Source: Rhynchopus sp. YZ270_cl-10 (Eukaryota; Euglenozoa; Diplonemea; Diplonemida; Diplonemidae). From it: a DNA stretch of 64,000 bases. Of the stretch, positions 22,001 through 34,300 are shown piece by piece (positions within the stretch are counted from its first letter, which is position 1; the number at the start of each line of letters is the position of its first letter). A program made the translations under genes and the position numbers. The stretch covers positions 930,001 to 994,000 of the forward strand of contig OZ037835.1 in assembly GCA_964035575.1 (NCBI GenBank). The letters run 5' to 3'. The notes under the pieces are model-generated. The model was not told where the DNA came from and did not search any database. It saw only the letters and a program-made list of their open reading frames with translations.

Positions 22001-22676
22001 AGCCCAGCATTCTGCCTGGTGGTGGAGTTGAGTGTTATCGTCACCCTTTCGTGCGTTCGGGTGATCTGCTCCTGCAGGATGTTGCTGACTTTGTGCCACT
22101 CCTCTACCAGATGCTGCATGCCATGTGCCAGAGTCATTTCGTCAAACAGAACCCACCCAACCACCTCAGCCACCAAAGGAGCCGAGACCCACCGCAGCGG
22201 CGGGAGGGTCTCCATGCCTCGCGTGATTTCTATGAAATGCCGTCGCGATGCGTCTAGCTCTTCTTCGAGATCGATGCACTTCCGTCGCCAGGTGATGTCC
22301 GTTTGGCGCAGCTTTTTTGCTTTCTCTGAATCGCGTACCAGACGTGCCCGGTCGGCTGTGGTTGCTTGGTAAACGATGCCCCGCTCCATGAGTTCGTGCA
22401 GAACCGCCTCTGCGTCTTCTTCGTCCATGCCGCGGACAAACTGTAGTGCCGGGCAGTGTCGTTGCAAGGAGACCCAGTCTGGTGTCCACTGCAGCTGCGA
22501 GAAGACATCGCAGACAGCTTCGACCTCGGGGGAAGGCGACTCGTCGAAGAGTTGTGTCAAGAGCTTGGCAATTTCCTGCAGTGCTAGGTCCGCCCGGATG
22601 AGTTCTTGGAGATTGTGGACGGGAGATGCAGTGCGGGTAACAACACCAACAAGGCGTGCAACGGAGTCTTGGCCGT
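19057..22676 (-). CDS. ADP-ribosyltransferase-fold protein with C-terminal PDZ domain (multi-exon, 5' end missing)
   Basis: Four exons join in phase: 22676-21943, 21636-20245, 19734-19682 and 19309-19057, with introns of 306, 510 and 372 bases, all GT-AG (donors GTATGCC, GTATGTGG, GTTTATG). Together they give at least 809 aa; no start codon fits the first exon, so a 5' exon is missing. The N-terminal ~245 aa are acidic and partly helical. The ADP-ribosyltransferase fold shows all three R-S-E elements: R in PAYFRGL (codon at 20736), a WPAPSSC strand in place of the usual STS, and the E-x-E pair in YPHEAEVLVAP (20502, 20496). The last exons complete a PDZ domain: the LGIAFSSN peptide-binding loop, then VKAGSPAEAADAK, then RRLIDCNGVKV. 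Arginine-type transferases move ADP-ribose from NAD to protein side chains. The PDZ domain, which reads C-terminal peptides, presumably targets it. No signal peptide is visible, so it is probably intracellular. Activity is untested and SSC is not the canonical STS. Confidence 0.78.
21746..21836. repeat. Hairpin element inside an intron of the ART-PDZ gene
   Basis: Arms CACGATGATGTTACTA.. and ..TAGTAACATCATCGTG (about 40 bases each) surround a ~10-base loop. It occupies a third of the 306-base intron between exons 21943 and 21636. Probably a small fold-back transposon. Confidence 0.8.
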
Positions 22677-22978
22677 CTGCTGTATTGGGTTTGAATTAAT
22701 TTGGTTGTAATTTTTCACAAAAAAAAAATAATAATAACAAGAAAGCTCCTTCTCAGGTCCTTGTAGGGTCCCAAAACCCAATACCATTATGTTATAGGAT
22801 TACATGCAACAAAAAGGTCTCTCTTCTTACTTGTGTGCTACAGACAAACATGACAACGCTAACCACGACTGCCACGGCAGAGCGGGGTCCCTAACGGTTC
22901 ACTGGGGGGGATCCACATAGATAAAGAAAACAAAAAATACGAAAGCAAGGAAGAAAACCAGTATAGTATTTAATTACT
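22677..22978. other. Upstream of ART-PDZ, unresolved 5' exon
   Basis: An ATG with a consensus donor (CACACAAGTAAGAAG, minus strand, near 22830-22851) is present, but its phase does not fit the next exon, so I do not join it. Confidence 0.35.
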
Positions 22979-23116
22979 ATGCAATTATTTCACCATAATT
23001 GCTACGAGGAGGTGTTTTTTTCACGAGTGGTTAATTGCACGAGCGCAGCGAGTGCAATTAACAAAACGAGTGAAAAATACACCTCCGAGTGCAATTTTCT
23101 GTGAAATAATTGCATG
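22979..23116. repeat. 138-bp hairpin with GAGCG(C)AGCGAG core
   Basis: Arms ATGCAATTATTTCAC and GTGAAATAATTGCAT enclose further paired blocks (GAGGTGT..ACACCTC, TTAATTGCAC..GTGCAATTAA) around CGAGCGCAGCGAG. The core resembles that of repeat R1 (GAGCGAAGCGAG), so both may belong to one fold-back superfamily. Confidence 0.7.
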
Positions 23117-23255
23117 GAATTTGATATTTAATTGCCGTAAAATTATTTCCGAAAGCCAAAATCCGTTTTCGGCAGCCTGTGCTGTCACGGTGCGCTGGTC
23201 AGAGGTCTGACCAGGTCACCTGGTCACATTTACCCAGGTACGTACCCAGTCACCC

Positions 23256-23388
23256 AGGTACACAGGTACACAGGTACACAGGTACACAGGTACACAGGTA
23301 CACAGGTACACAGGTACACAGGTACACAGGTACACAGGTACACAGGTACACAGGTACACAGGTACACAGGTACACAGGTACACAGGTA
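23256..23388. repeat. ACACAGGT octamer minisatellite, ~16 copies
   Basis: Near-perfect tandem octamers. Because the unit has no stop in several frames, it creates long spurious frames on both strands (Tyr-Thr-Gly-Thr-Gln-Val-His-Arg and Val-Pro-Val-Tyr-Leu-Cys-Thr-Cys). Confidence 0.95.
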
Positions 23389-23874
23389 AGTCGTGACAGG
23401 GCAACCACAGCCAACCCGCCAGTCACTGAGAAGTGACCAGACAGTCCACTTGACAAACACAAAAGTGTCCAGTCACGTGGGGCATTCATGCACTGAGGAG
23501 ATAAATGATCCAACAATTTACAAGAAAGCATTACTTAACCTACTGCTGGAAGTTGCCAGGTCGTAGTAACACACAAAGTGTGCCTCCGTTCGGGAATACC
23601 GGATATTCTAGAGACCAAAAAGGCCTCTTCCGCTGGTCAAGGTATAACCGAGTGAACGGCCCAAGACCCCCGTGGAGAAGTTAAATGTTGTAATGCTATC
23701 AAGTAGAAACTGCGACCACTGTCTTACCCTCCTCAATGCATGGTGGAAGATGTCTTTGACAACAAACCGAGCTCTGATTATCAATCGTTAGACTCAGAGG
23801 AATGCCTGCGGTACAGGTATCAAACCCGGGGTGTTCACAAAAGAAAAAAAGAAAAAAAATCGCGATTTTTTTTT
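23389..23874. other. Intergenic, no gene seen
   Basis: Unremarkable mixed sequence between the octamer array and the 89-bp palindrome. Confidence 0.35.
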
Positions 23875-23963
23875 TAGCCGGGTTTCCCACACAAAAAATA
23901 ATTACCGTGTAATTATTTCCTATAATTACACGGTAATTATTTTTTGTGTGGGAAACCCGGCTA
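23875..23963. repeat. 89-bp perfect palindrome
   Basis: Two exact 42-base arms (TAGCCGGGTTTCCCACACAA outward) with a 5-base centre TTCCT. A pair of outer inverted blocks (ATTGCCGTAAAATTATTTCC at ~23136 and its complement at ~24041) suggests it sits inside a larger inverted-repeat element. Confidence 0.9.
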
Positions 23964-24059
23964 AAATACCTCCACTGCAATTATTTCCAGACGTCAATTA
24001 TGGCATTCTTAAAACTCCGCTCCTAGAAGGATTTTGGCTTGAGGAAATAATTTTACGGC

Positions 24060-24094
<35 letters not shown>

Positions 24095-24159
24095 AAACCT
24101 CTGATATGCCCTCCCCACACGGTGGCCCAAACGGACCCTTAGGGTACGGTCCGAGCGGA

Positions 24160-24292
24160 CCCTGACTCTGGCACTGGGTGCACAGGTACACGGTACACAG
24201 GTACACAGGTACACAGGTACACAGGTACACAGGTACACAGGTACACAGGTACACAGGTACACAGGTACACCCAGAGTGTCAGAGTCAAGGGT
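24160..24292. repeat. Second ACACAGGT array, framed by inverted repeats
   Basis: About 11 octamers (24180-24270) are enclosed by GACCCTGACTCTGGCACTGG on the left and its inverted relative (CCAGAGTGTCAGAGTC) on the right, so array and frame may have moved as one unit. Confidence 0.8.
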
Positions 24293-25330
24293 CCGCGCGG
24301 GGTACCCCCCCCCCAATGACATAACGAAGTATCGCTTGAAAGTCCCGTTCAATATATGTTGCTTGGTGTGCATGAAGTAGCACACACAAGGTATATCAAA
24401 CGATAAATCAATCAGATAAACGTTACATCATTGGAAAATTGTCGGCACCGCCCCCCTGTCTTCGTATCTATTACGTCGACAGGCCAAACAGCGTTGGGCT
24501 CAGAAGAAGCAGTGCAAGACACTGGGGATCAACATGAGAACCAACTCCCAACAACACAGGCTACCGAAGTAGCAGGTGGGGTGTTGCGGGTGTTTGGGGT
24601 GAGAAAATCGATTTTGGTAAGTTCCATCAGAAAATTCTTAAGTTTGCACTAGTCGAGAGAGGCTTACCCGCTGCAGTGAAGCAGTGCACCCATTTAAGGG
24701 TGGAGAAGCGTGACACGCACATATAAGTATGCACGTTACTTCAACAAAGGCTGGATTCTGGTAATTCTAAGGGATGTGAATTCAGCCACCACGCAGGTAG
24801 TGTTTTAAGGTTCCTCGCTTTGTGCTGCACAGCGGACTCATGACACAAAGGAGTTGCCCCCGCTCTCTTTCGCGCAAACTTAAGAAAATTCTGGAGTAAC
24901 TACAACCTGGCGTGCGGGTACAGATGCATTGCTTTGTTCTTTCCTCAAAGTCATATCTGATCTCTCGGGTCTGTACTAAAGTCAGTGTTTAGATAAGCAT
25001 CCACTTGACTCGTTCTAACAACCGTTGAAATCTAGAACAAAACAATACACTGCCCCTTCTCACACCAAGCCGCCATGCTTCAAGAGCATGCCCTGGGCAA
25101 AAATTACATGACAAAAATTGGTTTTCTGGGGGAACGCAATATTTTCTTGTGCCTACTGTAGTCCTCCGCAAGAGCAGAGGACAGACTTTCCGGATCCCGA
25201 AGTCGAATTTCTTGCACTAGCTATGCTCCCTGGGTTAAATGGCTATAGCAGTGACTGACTAAGAGTTTCATAATAATTAAGGTGGTCTATGGGGTGGGTT
25301 AATGGAAAAATTGGTTATAAAACCCAACTT
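24293..25330. other. Intergenic downstream of the Ser/Pro-rich gene
   Basis: Mixed-composition sequence without a frame that I can support on either strand. Confidence 0.35.
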
Positions 25331-28300
25331 TTACGGTCGCCACCTGGTTTGAAATAATTGCACCAGCTCTTCCGTCGGCACTGCTTCGCTGTCACGATGA
25401 AGGGTCGTCGGTTCGGGTACCTGTTGAGAGAAATTGAGTGCAAAAGTAGAGACTGCAACAAAAAAACAAGAAGCCGCTCCGTACCTTTTCCATGCAAAAA
25501 AGAAAGTAAAAGACTGCCCTTCCTCAGTCCGGAAGTAGCACCTCATCCGGTTCCCTGCCGTAAAAGAGTTGTAGAGGTTACGAGATGACATGATAAAAAA
25601 ATATAGTGGAGTTCATCCTCGGGTGTCTACACTAATACAACCAAGTTTTCAAAACAAAATATGCTTCAATTTACATCCGAGCGGGACAATGGCGAAAAGG
25701 GGGAGCGGGGGGTGTAAAAACCGGGGGTTAAAAACATACCTTGCAGTACTCGGCCTACTCTCCAGGTACGAGAACATCACTGCACGAACAAACCCACTAA
25801 TACTGATACCTGCATTCTATTTGCCACATGGTCATGAGTATTTACAACCCTCCCGCTGGGTTTTTTGCTCGAGGGACCCTGTTGGACCACGAGGGGACCC
25901 GTGTGGGCGCGAGGCTGGAGCGCCATACCGGCGTAGAACGGCACGATGGTCGGGAGGGCTGTAGGAACGGGTTGAGAGCCGCTCTTCGATTGTGTGTACG
26001 TGCTGGGGGCCGAAGTGGCGTCAGACAAGGGGACTGCGAGTTCGGACTCATCGACGAGGTCCATAGAGAACTCGCTGTCCTGCGAAGGGACGGGCGGCCG
26101 CTCTCTCGCGTGGATGGAAGAGGGAGCTGCTACAGACACATTTTTTGTCTTCACAATTTGCTCAATCTGAGACTTTGGATTTTTTGGGCCATTTATGACC
26201 TACCACGCCCGATTTTGGGCGACAAAAAAATTTTTTTTGGGTCAAAAATCGACGTGTCTTTGGTAAAAACCACGAATTTTCGGGTGCGCGAAACCACGTT
26301 TTAGACCCCCATAGATGCTCAAAAGTGCCAAATTTTGCTTTTAATGGCCTCAAAGGATCATGGGAGCACCCCTCGTAGTTACGAGGGCACCCCTCGTCAT
26401 GACGTCGTCGTGAGGAAAACCCCACGCCGTGCGTCGTCATTACGAGGGGCTGCCCCCGTCGTGACGACGTCATTGCGCGCGTAATTTCCCACGTATTTTC
26501 CCTCGTCGCTCGTCACGTAATGTCATTACGAGTCCATGGTCACATGATGGTGCGGGCGTGGTAGGTCATAAAATGGCCCAAAAAATCCAAAGAAAACCTC
26601 AGATTGACCAAATCGAGAAAAAAATTGTCAAGTCGAAATTCCAGCCAAAATACGGTCATTTTGGTCATACCCCGGTGTATGTAGTAGCTAGAACTACGTA
26701 CACAGTCAATTTCCTGTGTGATTTCCTTCACAAAAAAAAAAATTTTTTTTTGTGAAAAATTGGTCAAAAATCGACTTGTCTGTGGTAAAAACCACGAAAA
26801 ATTGGCTGCGCAAAACCGCGTTTTAGACCCCCACAGATGCTCAAACGTGCCAAATTTTGCTTTTAATGGCCTCAAATCGTCGAAATTAGGCCTATATAGG
26901 GCAAAAAAAAAAAATTCGAGAGTCCCTTTCCCTGGGAGGCAATAGCCACCGAGTGTGACGGGGTACCCCGCGACGAACCCTAGGGGTACCCCGCGGGGTA
27001 CCCCTCAGATTTTGGGGGTACCCCGCGGGGTACCCCTCAGGTTTTGGGGTACCCCAAAACCCGGCTAACACCCCGCAAGGGTACCCCCCGGGGTACCCCG
27101 CGCGGACCGTACCCTACCCTGCGGGGTACCCCGCGCGAGGGGTACCCCTCGCGGACCGTACACGACGCGGTCCAGGACCAATTTCACTTGTCATGGTGAC
27201 AAGTGAAATGACAAGTGAAATGTATGACAAGTGGTCACTTGTCATGACAAGTGACTCACTTGTCATGACAAGTGAACCACTTGTCATGACAAGTGAATCA
27301 CTTGTCATGACAAGTGATTTACCTGAGGAATGCCTGTGAGCTCATGATTTCATTTATTCCTACATGAAATGAAGTAAAAAAATGTAAAATGATGTACTTT
27401 TTATCTCTTTCTTTTTTAGCCTGATGTGGGTAGTGGCGGCTATCTGATGGTTTTCTTTTATTGATTAGGGAGTGGGTTGTGCAGGCAACGTAAGGAAATG
27501 GGGTGGGGACTGGGGAACGGTAAAGAAAAGTATGGTTAAAGTGACGTAAGGACTTTTGCGAAGGGCTTTCACTCACGGACTGACGCTTCATTTTTTAAAA
27601 AAATTTGAAATGTAAAAGACAACAAAAGGTGATGTTTTATTTTTCCTTCCTTCAAAACTTCACACACAACGCTTTTTTGGTTTTTGGGAGACACACAAGG
27701 TGCCAGGTTCTATGGTAAGCACGGAACCACCCTGCACCTGTTTGTCATGTTGTTTCCCGTGCAATACATGGAGAAACGTTTCGCACTCGAAACAAAGCTT
27801 TTTTAATAAAAAATGAACGAAGCACAAAAACAAGCGTGTGTGGAAGAAAAAAGAAAAGGGAAAATATTTTTTCTGATTCACAGTGGTGTTTATGTTTTGG
27901 GTACGGGGCGGAGAATAAAATCTGTTCGATAAAAGAAACGCAAGCTTTTTGTTTTATCTTGTTCATTTTTAAAAGCAAAAATAACTATTTATTCAACGCC
28001 TTTTAGCGTGGTTTTTTTTTGCGATAACTTCACGCATTTTTTTCCCAGGCGAGTGGTAGTTGAAGCGAGGCAAATTGAATCCACGAGCCGGGAAAAAAAT
28101 AAGTGAAGTTATCGCAAAAAAATTCGCTAAAAGGCGTTGAATACGTAATTTTATTTCACGTTAAATAAAGTATACGAAAGGATTTGGCACTTTTAGTGTG
28201 ACTCATTTATTGTGCAATAACTAACGAGTATGTGTCCCTCCAGGTAGCTTTCCTTACCCTCCCGCCAGCGCTACCGGGAATCCCACGGGACCCCTAGCTA

Positions 28301-31300
28301 GGATAGCGGGACTCCCGCTGGGGGGGCTGGCAAACCTGAGGGGGCTGGAGGGAGGCTAAAAAAGGCTGAAGGGTCCCTCCAGACCTGTTACCCTCCTGCG
28401 GGGAAACCTGCAAAAACCCGATAAACTGGGCCTACCCTTATATGTGGGGTGGGATACACGTTTTCGGGGTGTCATAACCATGTGTGAGCCACACAGGGTG
28501 GTGCACAGGTGACCCCATGCAGTACACGCAACCCACGTTTTGATACACAACAGCATTTTGCGTGTAGCGCATACAGCGTGTAGCCTATTTAGCCCACGCA
28601 TAGCGTGTAGCGTGTGGTCGGGTTCTGAAAGCTGCCTCAAAGGTACACAAAGCTACATCCCGACGTCTCCCCACCCTCAGGGTCCCCTCGGGTGCTAGCG
28701 GAGGCCGGGAAATGGCTATCGTGCAAGAGCGAGACATTCAGAAGATCCCCGCCCATCACAGAATATCATGCCAGCCACCGCCTTCCTCACAATGAAGTAA
28801 GGGGGTGGTGTGTCCTCCGCCTTCATAGGTAATGAAGGAGTCGATTTCTTGTTTCGTAAGTGCGGAGTGCCTTGGACTGTCGTGTCGGTAGCCGGTCTGG
28901 TTTTGTTTCAAGAGACACACGAGCCTGCGCAAACTGGTCTTGCAGTTGCACCCCATACTTCCTCGCCAATATGCTGCTCAGCTTACTGAACGCTGTCCAT
29001 TACGACGACGATTTGTACGTGAGATCGTCACGGAGATGCACTATGCACAAAACAAAGTCGGCTTCCGTGGGCTTACCGTTGGGCTTGCCAATGAATTCCT
29101 TAAAAAGCGGTCCCATCAAGGGTACCTGTAACTCGGGGATCGGGCCCCGGATTTTTTTTGGGAAATTTTCCCCACGTAAAAGTACATGGGGAAAGGCTAT
29201 CTGTTTGTTATTAATTTAAAACCGATTTACGGCCGAGGCCGAAATTTGTATTCCGACTCAGATCGTTCCGATCTTTCAAATAAAGCCGGTTTCAATTTGA
29301 AAAACGTTACCCTGAGGAGCGAGTGGGTATTTTCAAGTTTTTTACGTGTAATAACCCTCTGGTATGTGTGTCCTTTACCTTACACTGGCGTTGACCACGG
29401 TATTTGCGGATTTCCGGCCGGGCCGAAATTTGTATTCCGACTCAGATCGTTCCGATCTTTCAAATAAAACAGGAGCAGAAAAAAAAAATCACGCAGCGAG
29501 TGACTTTTCTGAGATTTCCCCATTCCCTCTCCCTCCTTGAAAACCCTCCTCCACCACAGCCCCTTCAGGGATTCTTGCTTTTATCTTTTATCTTAAGTTA
29601 AAATGCAGTATCATGTTCTCGACTTTTTGCCAACGTACCTCTGCACCCGGAAAACAGCGTGTGAGACGCATGCGCAAAGGTACGCAACGAAGACAACCGC
29701 GAGTGCTGATACCGGGGATGCGCAGCAGAAGCTGACATGCGGGTACGTCGCATTGATGGGGGCAAAGCTGTGGTCCGACGAGCGCAAGCGGATGGGATCG
29801 GCACCGAGCAAAGAGGAGATCCGCGAGTTCATCGCGAAGACGACAAGGGACGACTTCGGCATGACGGCGGAGAGGTGGCAAGAGGTTCACGAAGGTAGCC
29901 TGCGTGGGACATTTGTGTGCCTCACAAACCTTGAGGTTGACCACTTCGCTAAAAAAAACATACGATCCACTTCTGTTGTCACCCCGCCCCAGTTCCAGCG
30001 GGGACCAGTGATGTTGGGGACGGTGATCCTCTTCCTTCCTCCCGTGGGGTGTCAAAAGCACGGGCACTTTTGCACCTTTTTTTTTGTTCAAGCGCCGAAT
30101 GAACGAAAACGAGTAGCACTCTCCTTCGCCAATGGCAAGCTCGTCGTTAAGGCGGCTGATGGTGGAGAGCTGCTGCGGCCGAACCCCACCACAACAGCAG
30201 ACCCGAAGGCCTGCTTCAAAAAAGTAGGTGGCAAGTGGGGGTGCCAGACCTGCGCAGATGCCGTGAAGAATCGGCGGATGGAGAAGTTCGGCCAGGAGGA
30301 GAAAAATGCCTGGATAGACTTCCAGGTTACTCACTCCTCAGATGCGCTTCGACGGGCACAGAACAAGCACCTCACCTCCACGGCGCACAACAAGGCAAAC
30401 GACGCGAAGTCAGAGAAAGGAGAGGCAACGCAGCCGAAGCCCCGCAAGATCATCCGGCCCTCACAAAAAAAGGTCGATCTGTTTTCCCAACTCCACTGCA
30501 CGTTTTATAGTGCAGTGCGAAAGGGGACAGAACACAGCGTGGTGGCAGCAACAGCCGGCTCCCTCCCCGGCATTACGAACAAGTACGCTGTCCCCCGTCA
30601 CGTGTCAGAAATGATCACGATATGGGCAAAGCAGTGTCGGGAGAAAATCTCTGTGGAGGTAAAGCGCTGCAGTGTGCTTGCACTAATTACCGACGGCAGT
30701 TCCATCAAAGGGGTTCATAAAGACGTCAACGTGTTCTTGCTCCGCTTTCTCCTGTACTCGGCGGCGGGACAAGCATTACGTGTTGTGGAGAGATATGTAG
30801 GGCTTACAGAGAACAAAGATGTGTCCGCCAACGCTAAGTCTGTCTACAAACAGTTGCAAGACGCCATTGGTGCTGTGGGTGTTACAGAAAAGGAGGTGTC
30901 GGGGGTTATTGCTGACAGCTGCAGCACGTTGACGGGGCATAAAAACGGTCTCGTCGGGGTGATGAAGCTCAAGGAGAGGTGTCTGCAGGGGCATTTCGCT
31001 GACAGTGCGCACCTCATCCAGGTGGAGATGAAGCCCCTGATGAAGCTCTCCGGGGTGAAGGAGCTGTCGGACATGATCCGGGACCTCGACCGTAGCTACT
31101 TTTCTTCGCCCAAGCTCTACCGCGATTTGGTGCTCGAGTCGGAGAAGAAGTTCACGAAGACCGGCAAGCAGAGGAAACTGGTGCTGAGACCTTCTGTCTC
31201 GTACAGAATCCGGTGGCTGGCCAAGCACACAACCACGTTTCTGCGGGCGAAGCGGATGCTCCCTATGTGGAGGCACCACGTGGCTGTCGGCACTGCGTGG

Positions 31301-34300
31301 ACCAACACAAAGGCTCGCAACGACGACGGTGAGACAAAAACGAAAGGACTCAAAGCCACCCACACGAAGCTCCTCCGCCTTCTTGAAGATGAAACCCTCG
31401 CGCCGAATTTGGATTTCTACTGTGCCTTGCTAAAAATTTTGCAGAAATCAACTCTGGTGGCACAGGGATCTGGCGCCATCCTCTTGCACGTCCTCTTTAC
31501 CGTCAACGAGAGCATCGCTGAGATTGAGTTGCTGAAAAATGAAGAGAGCAGTATGGAAGCGCGCATGGAAGCTTGCGAAGTGTCCATAGCGGGGCTGAAG
31601 CGCTATGTCCAGAGGACAGGTCCAGTTGCAAAGGCGGTTGTAACGATGTTGAACATCTACCGCATATCTGCGCTCTCTGACGCAGACCTGAAGGGATACG
31701 CAAACCAGGAACTGGGCCTGGTTTTAGAGTCCCTGGGTATGCAACGTCAACTGCCGGATGAGAGCGACGACTTCACATCTGGTCAGTGGCTTCTTGCTAA
31801 AACTATGGCCAAGCAGGACACGTCGTGGAGCCGGTGGTTCGCAGTGATAAACGGTGTACAGGGGAGAGTAAAGATCGCCTTGGAATACGGTGTTGTCTTC
31901 TCGTCGTGTTCTTCATGTAAAGCGGAGGGTATGTTCGGGAAGCTGCGCCACTCTGTGCTCAAAAGAACCCAGGTAGCAGTGACGACACTCTGCGATGAGC
32001 AGATTATCAGGGATTCTGGCCCGGCACCTGCAGACGCGGCGACATTTATCCGTGATGGCACGATTAAATTTTTGGAAAAGCCACGTCGCCTAGCTCGCAA
32101 ACGGAAGGAACGTGTCGCACCAAAAGGAATATTTGATAAAGTTGAGGAGCGTATGCGTGCAGCCAAAGGTTCTCTCCCCCACTACGAAGAAGAGATGGAT
32201 GACGAGGAAGTTGAGGAAGAGTCGTCTGAAGAAACGTCGTCTGGAGAAAACGAAGAATTCGAAGAGGAGGAAGACGAAGAAGACGAAGAAGGAGAAGAAG
32301 AAGAAGAGGAGGAGGAAGAGGAAGGCGGAAGCGATGACGGCGACTGCCGACAAACCAAGCGCGTGAAGCATTAGACTTTTCATTATCAATAGATGACGTC
32401 ATTTTATTTTTTCTCTCCACACGAAGACATCTAAGTGTGTAGAAACCAGACAAAAAGAGAATCGACATTTGACTTGTTAACGGCTTTTCCATTTCCTTTT
32501 CACATCATTTCACTTTGCGTGCCACATCAGGATTTCACCTTTTGGGCTGCGTTCAACGAAGGCAAGTCTTCTTTCCTATCATCAAGTTATCAAGATCAGT
32601 TGGTTGGCTAATTGTCTGTTTTTCTTCTTTTTTATTTTTATTTTCCTTATTTCTTTTTGACTGCACCTCTCCGCTTTGGCGGTAGGTAGCGAAATGCGAT
32701 ACATAGGCACCCCTCTGCGCCCTCCCTGCACCCCTCTTTAAGAGCCCCCTTACAAAAACCCCCCTAAACGTAATCCGGGGATCGGGGATCGGGGATCGGG
32801 GATTTTACCCCCAATATTTACAGGTACCCTTGGGTCCCATTCACGGATGTACGGTGTCGACGATGCCAGTCCTTCAGCAAAACCACTGTAGCGCTCGTCC
32901 ATCTCTTGTCGGAGGACCGTTTGCGTCTTAGATCCTTCGGCATGTTGCGTGTGTCAAAAAAAAATGGGAAAAGTGCAAAAAAAATTCGAAATTTTCAATT
33001 TTTAGGCGGGTGGTGGTGCAGGATATACCAAAATTTAGCGTGAAGTTATCGCCAAAAAAAACCCCTGTTTTGGCGTGAAAAAAACAAAAATAAAATCACG
33101 CTCCTAAGGAATTGCAGTGAAAAAAAGTGAAAACGCGTGAAATAAAGTTCAATTAGCGTGGTTTTTATTTGTGAAAAAAACACGGCGTGAAATTATCATT
33201 AAAAAGAATCACGCTAAAAGTGCCAAATCCTTCGTATACTTTATTTAACTGTGGAATAAAATCAAAAAATCAAAAAATCTGTCGGTGGATAGGTGGTGCA
33301 CAGGGTATAGTTTCATATTCAATGAAAAGGAAATCAAGTTGGTCGCACCCGAAGACGCGAGGCAGAACGACGCCTCGGAAGAAGAGGATGACGACGAAGA
33401 CGACGAAGGCGACGACGCTGTGACAATTGAATGAGAGCAATGCTATCATAATCAAAAAAAAAAATCGTTTGATGCCTCAAACGGGATGGTTATAACCCTG
33501 GTAATATGGGTAGGGGGTATTACCAGGGTTAGTGAACCGCATAGTCGTGTCCTTACGTCACTTTAAACAATACTTTTCTTTTTTTTTTTTTTCTTTTCTT
33601 TTCCTTTTTTCCCCCACTCCCCACCCCATTGCCTTACTTTGCTTGCGCAACCCACTCCCTAATCAAAAAATAACAATAAAAAGAATCCAGGGTTAACAGG
33701 GACCCTAAGGATTCACTTGTCATGACAAGTGAATCACTTGTCATGACAAGTGGTTCACTTGTCATGACAAGTGATTTACATGTCATTTCACTTGTCACTT
33801 TTATGACATGTCATTTCACTTGTCAGGTGCCTCTGGACCGCGTCGTGTACCCTACCCTGTGGGGTACCCCCCGGGGTACCCCTCTCCGGGGTACCCCGCG
33901 GGGTACCCCTCAGAGGGTCCAATGGGCCACCGTGCAAGATAAAAAGGAAAAAGAAAATACCTTCGTTCTCAGCCTCCAAAGACTCCGCACTGCTTGCCCC
34001 AAAGCTGATCAATGAGTCCTTCCGCATACGCCCTGAGCCTGGCTTGCTTCCGCCACCCCCTCCCCCTCCTCCCCCTCCACCCATCACAGACTGCTGACTC
34101 CTCAAGCCTAATGACATACTCGACGCGGTGCGTTGTGGAGGAAGAATGAGCTGGCTTGCGTCAAGACGCTGTGTATCACGCAGGAAGGCAGACTCGAGGC
34201 CACTCATGCCCACAGCACCGCCACGCAGGCCTTCTGCGGAAGGGCTGAACTGCGGTGATTTGTTCGGACTATGCGGGGAGCCGTTGGGAGAGGCGGAGAG

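Larger units (their letters stand above)
26957..33915. mobile_element. ~7 kb DNA transposon with long nested inverted arms (hAT-type gene inside)
   Basis: Blocks on the left recur inverted, in mirror order, on the right: GGTACCCC palindromes (26964-27150 / 33850-33910); the CTTGTCATGACAAG array (27184-27330 / 33715-33830); a ~130-base block with GTGACGTAAGGAC (27455-27570 / 33547-33690); AAATAAAGTATACGAAAGG (28165 / 33235); and GGTACCTGTAA..GGGGATCGGGG (29105-29150 / 32775-32850). Only the transposase gene is unpaired. The right arm is shorter, so parts have been lost. It lies wholly inside intron 3 of the Ser/Pro-rich gene. Exact ends and target duplication are not resolved (GCCACCG flanks both sides). 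Confidence 0.7.

Noticed and set aside
23179-24385. Open frames of VPVYLCTC and TQVHRYTG repeats
   Set aside because: Produced by the ACACAGGT octamer arrays.
27184-27330. Possible CRISPR array (regularly spaced identical palindromes)
   Set aside because: Spacers are 4-6 bases and near-identical; the array is mirrored at 33715 within a transposon and the genome is eukaryotic.
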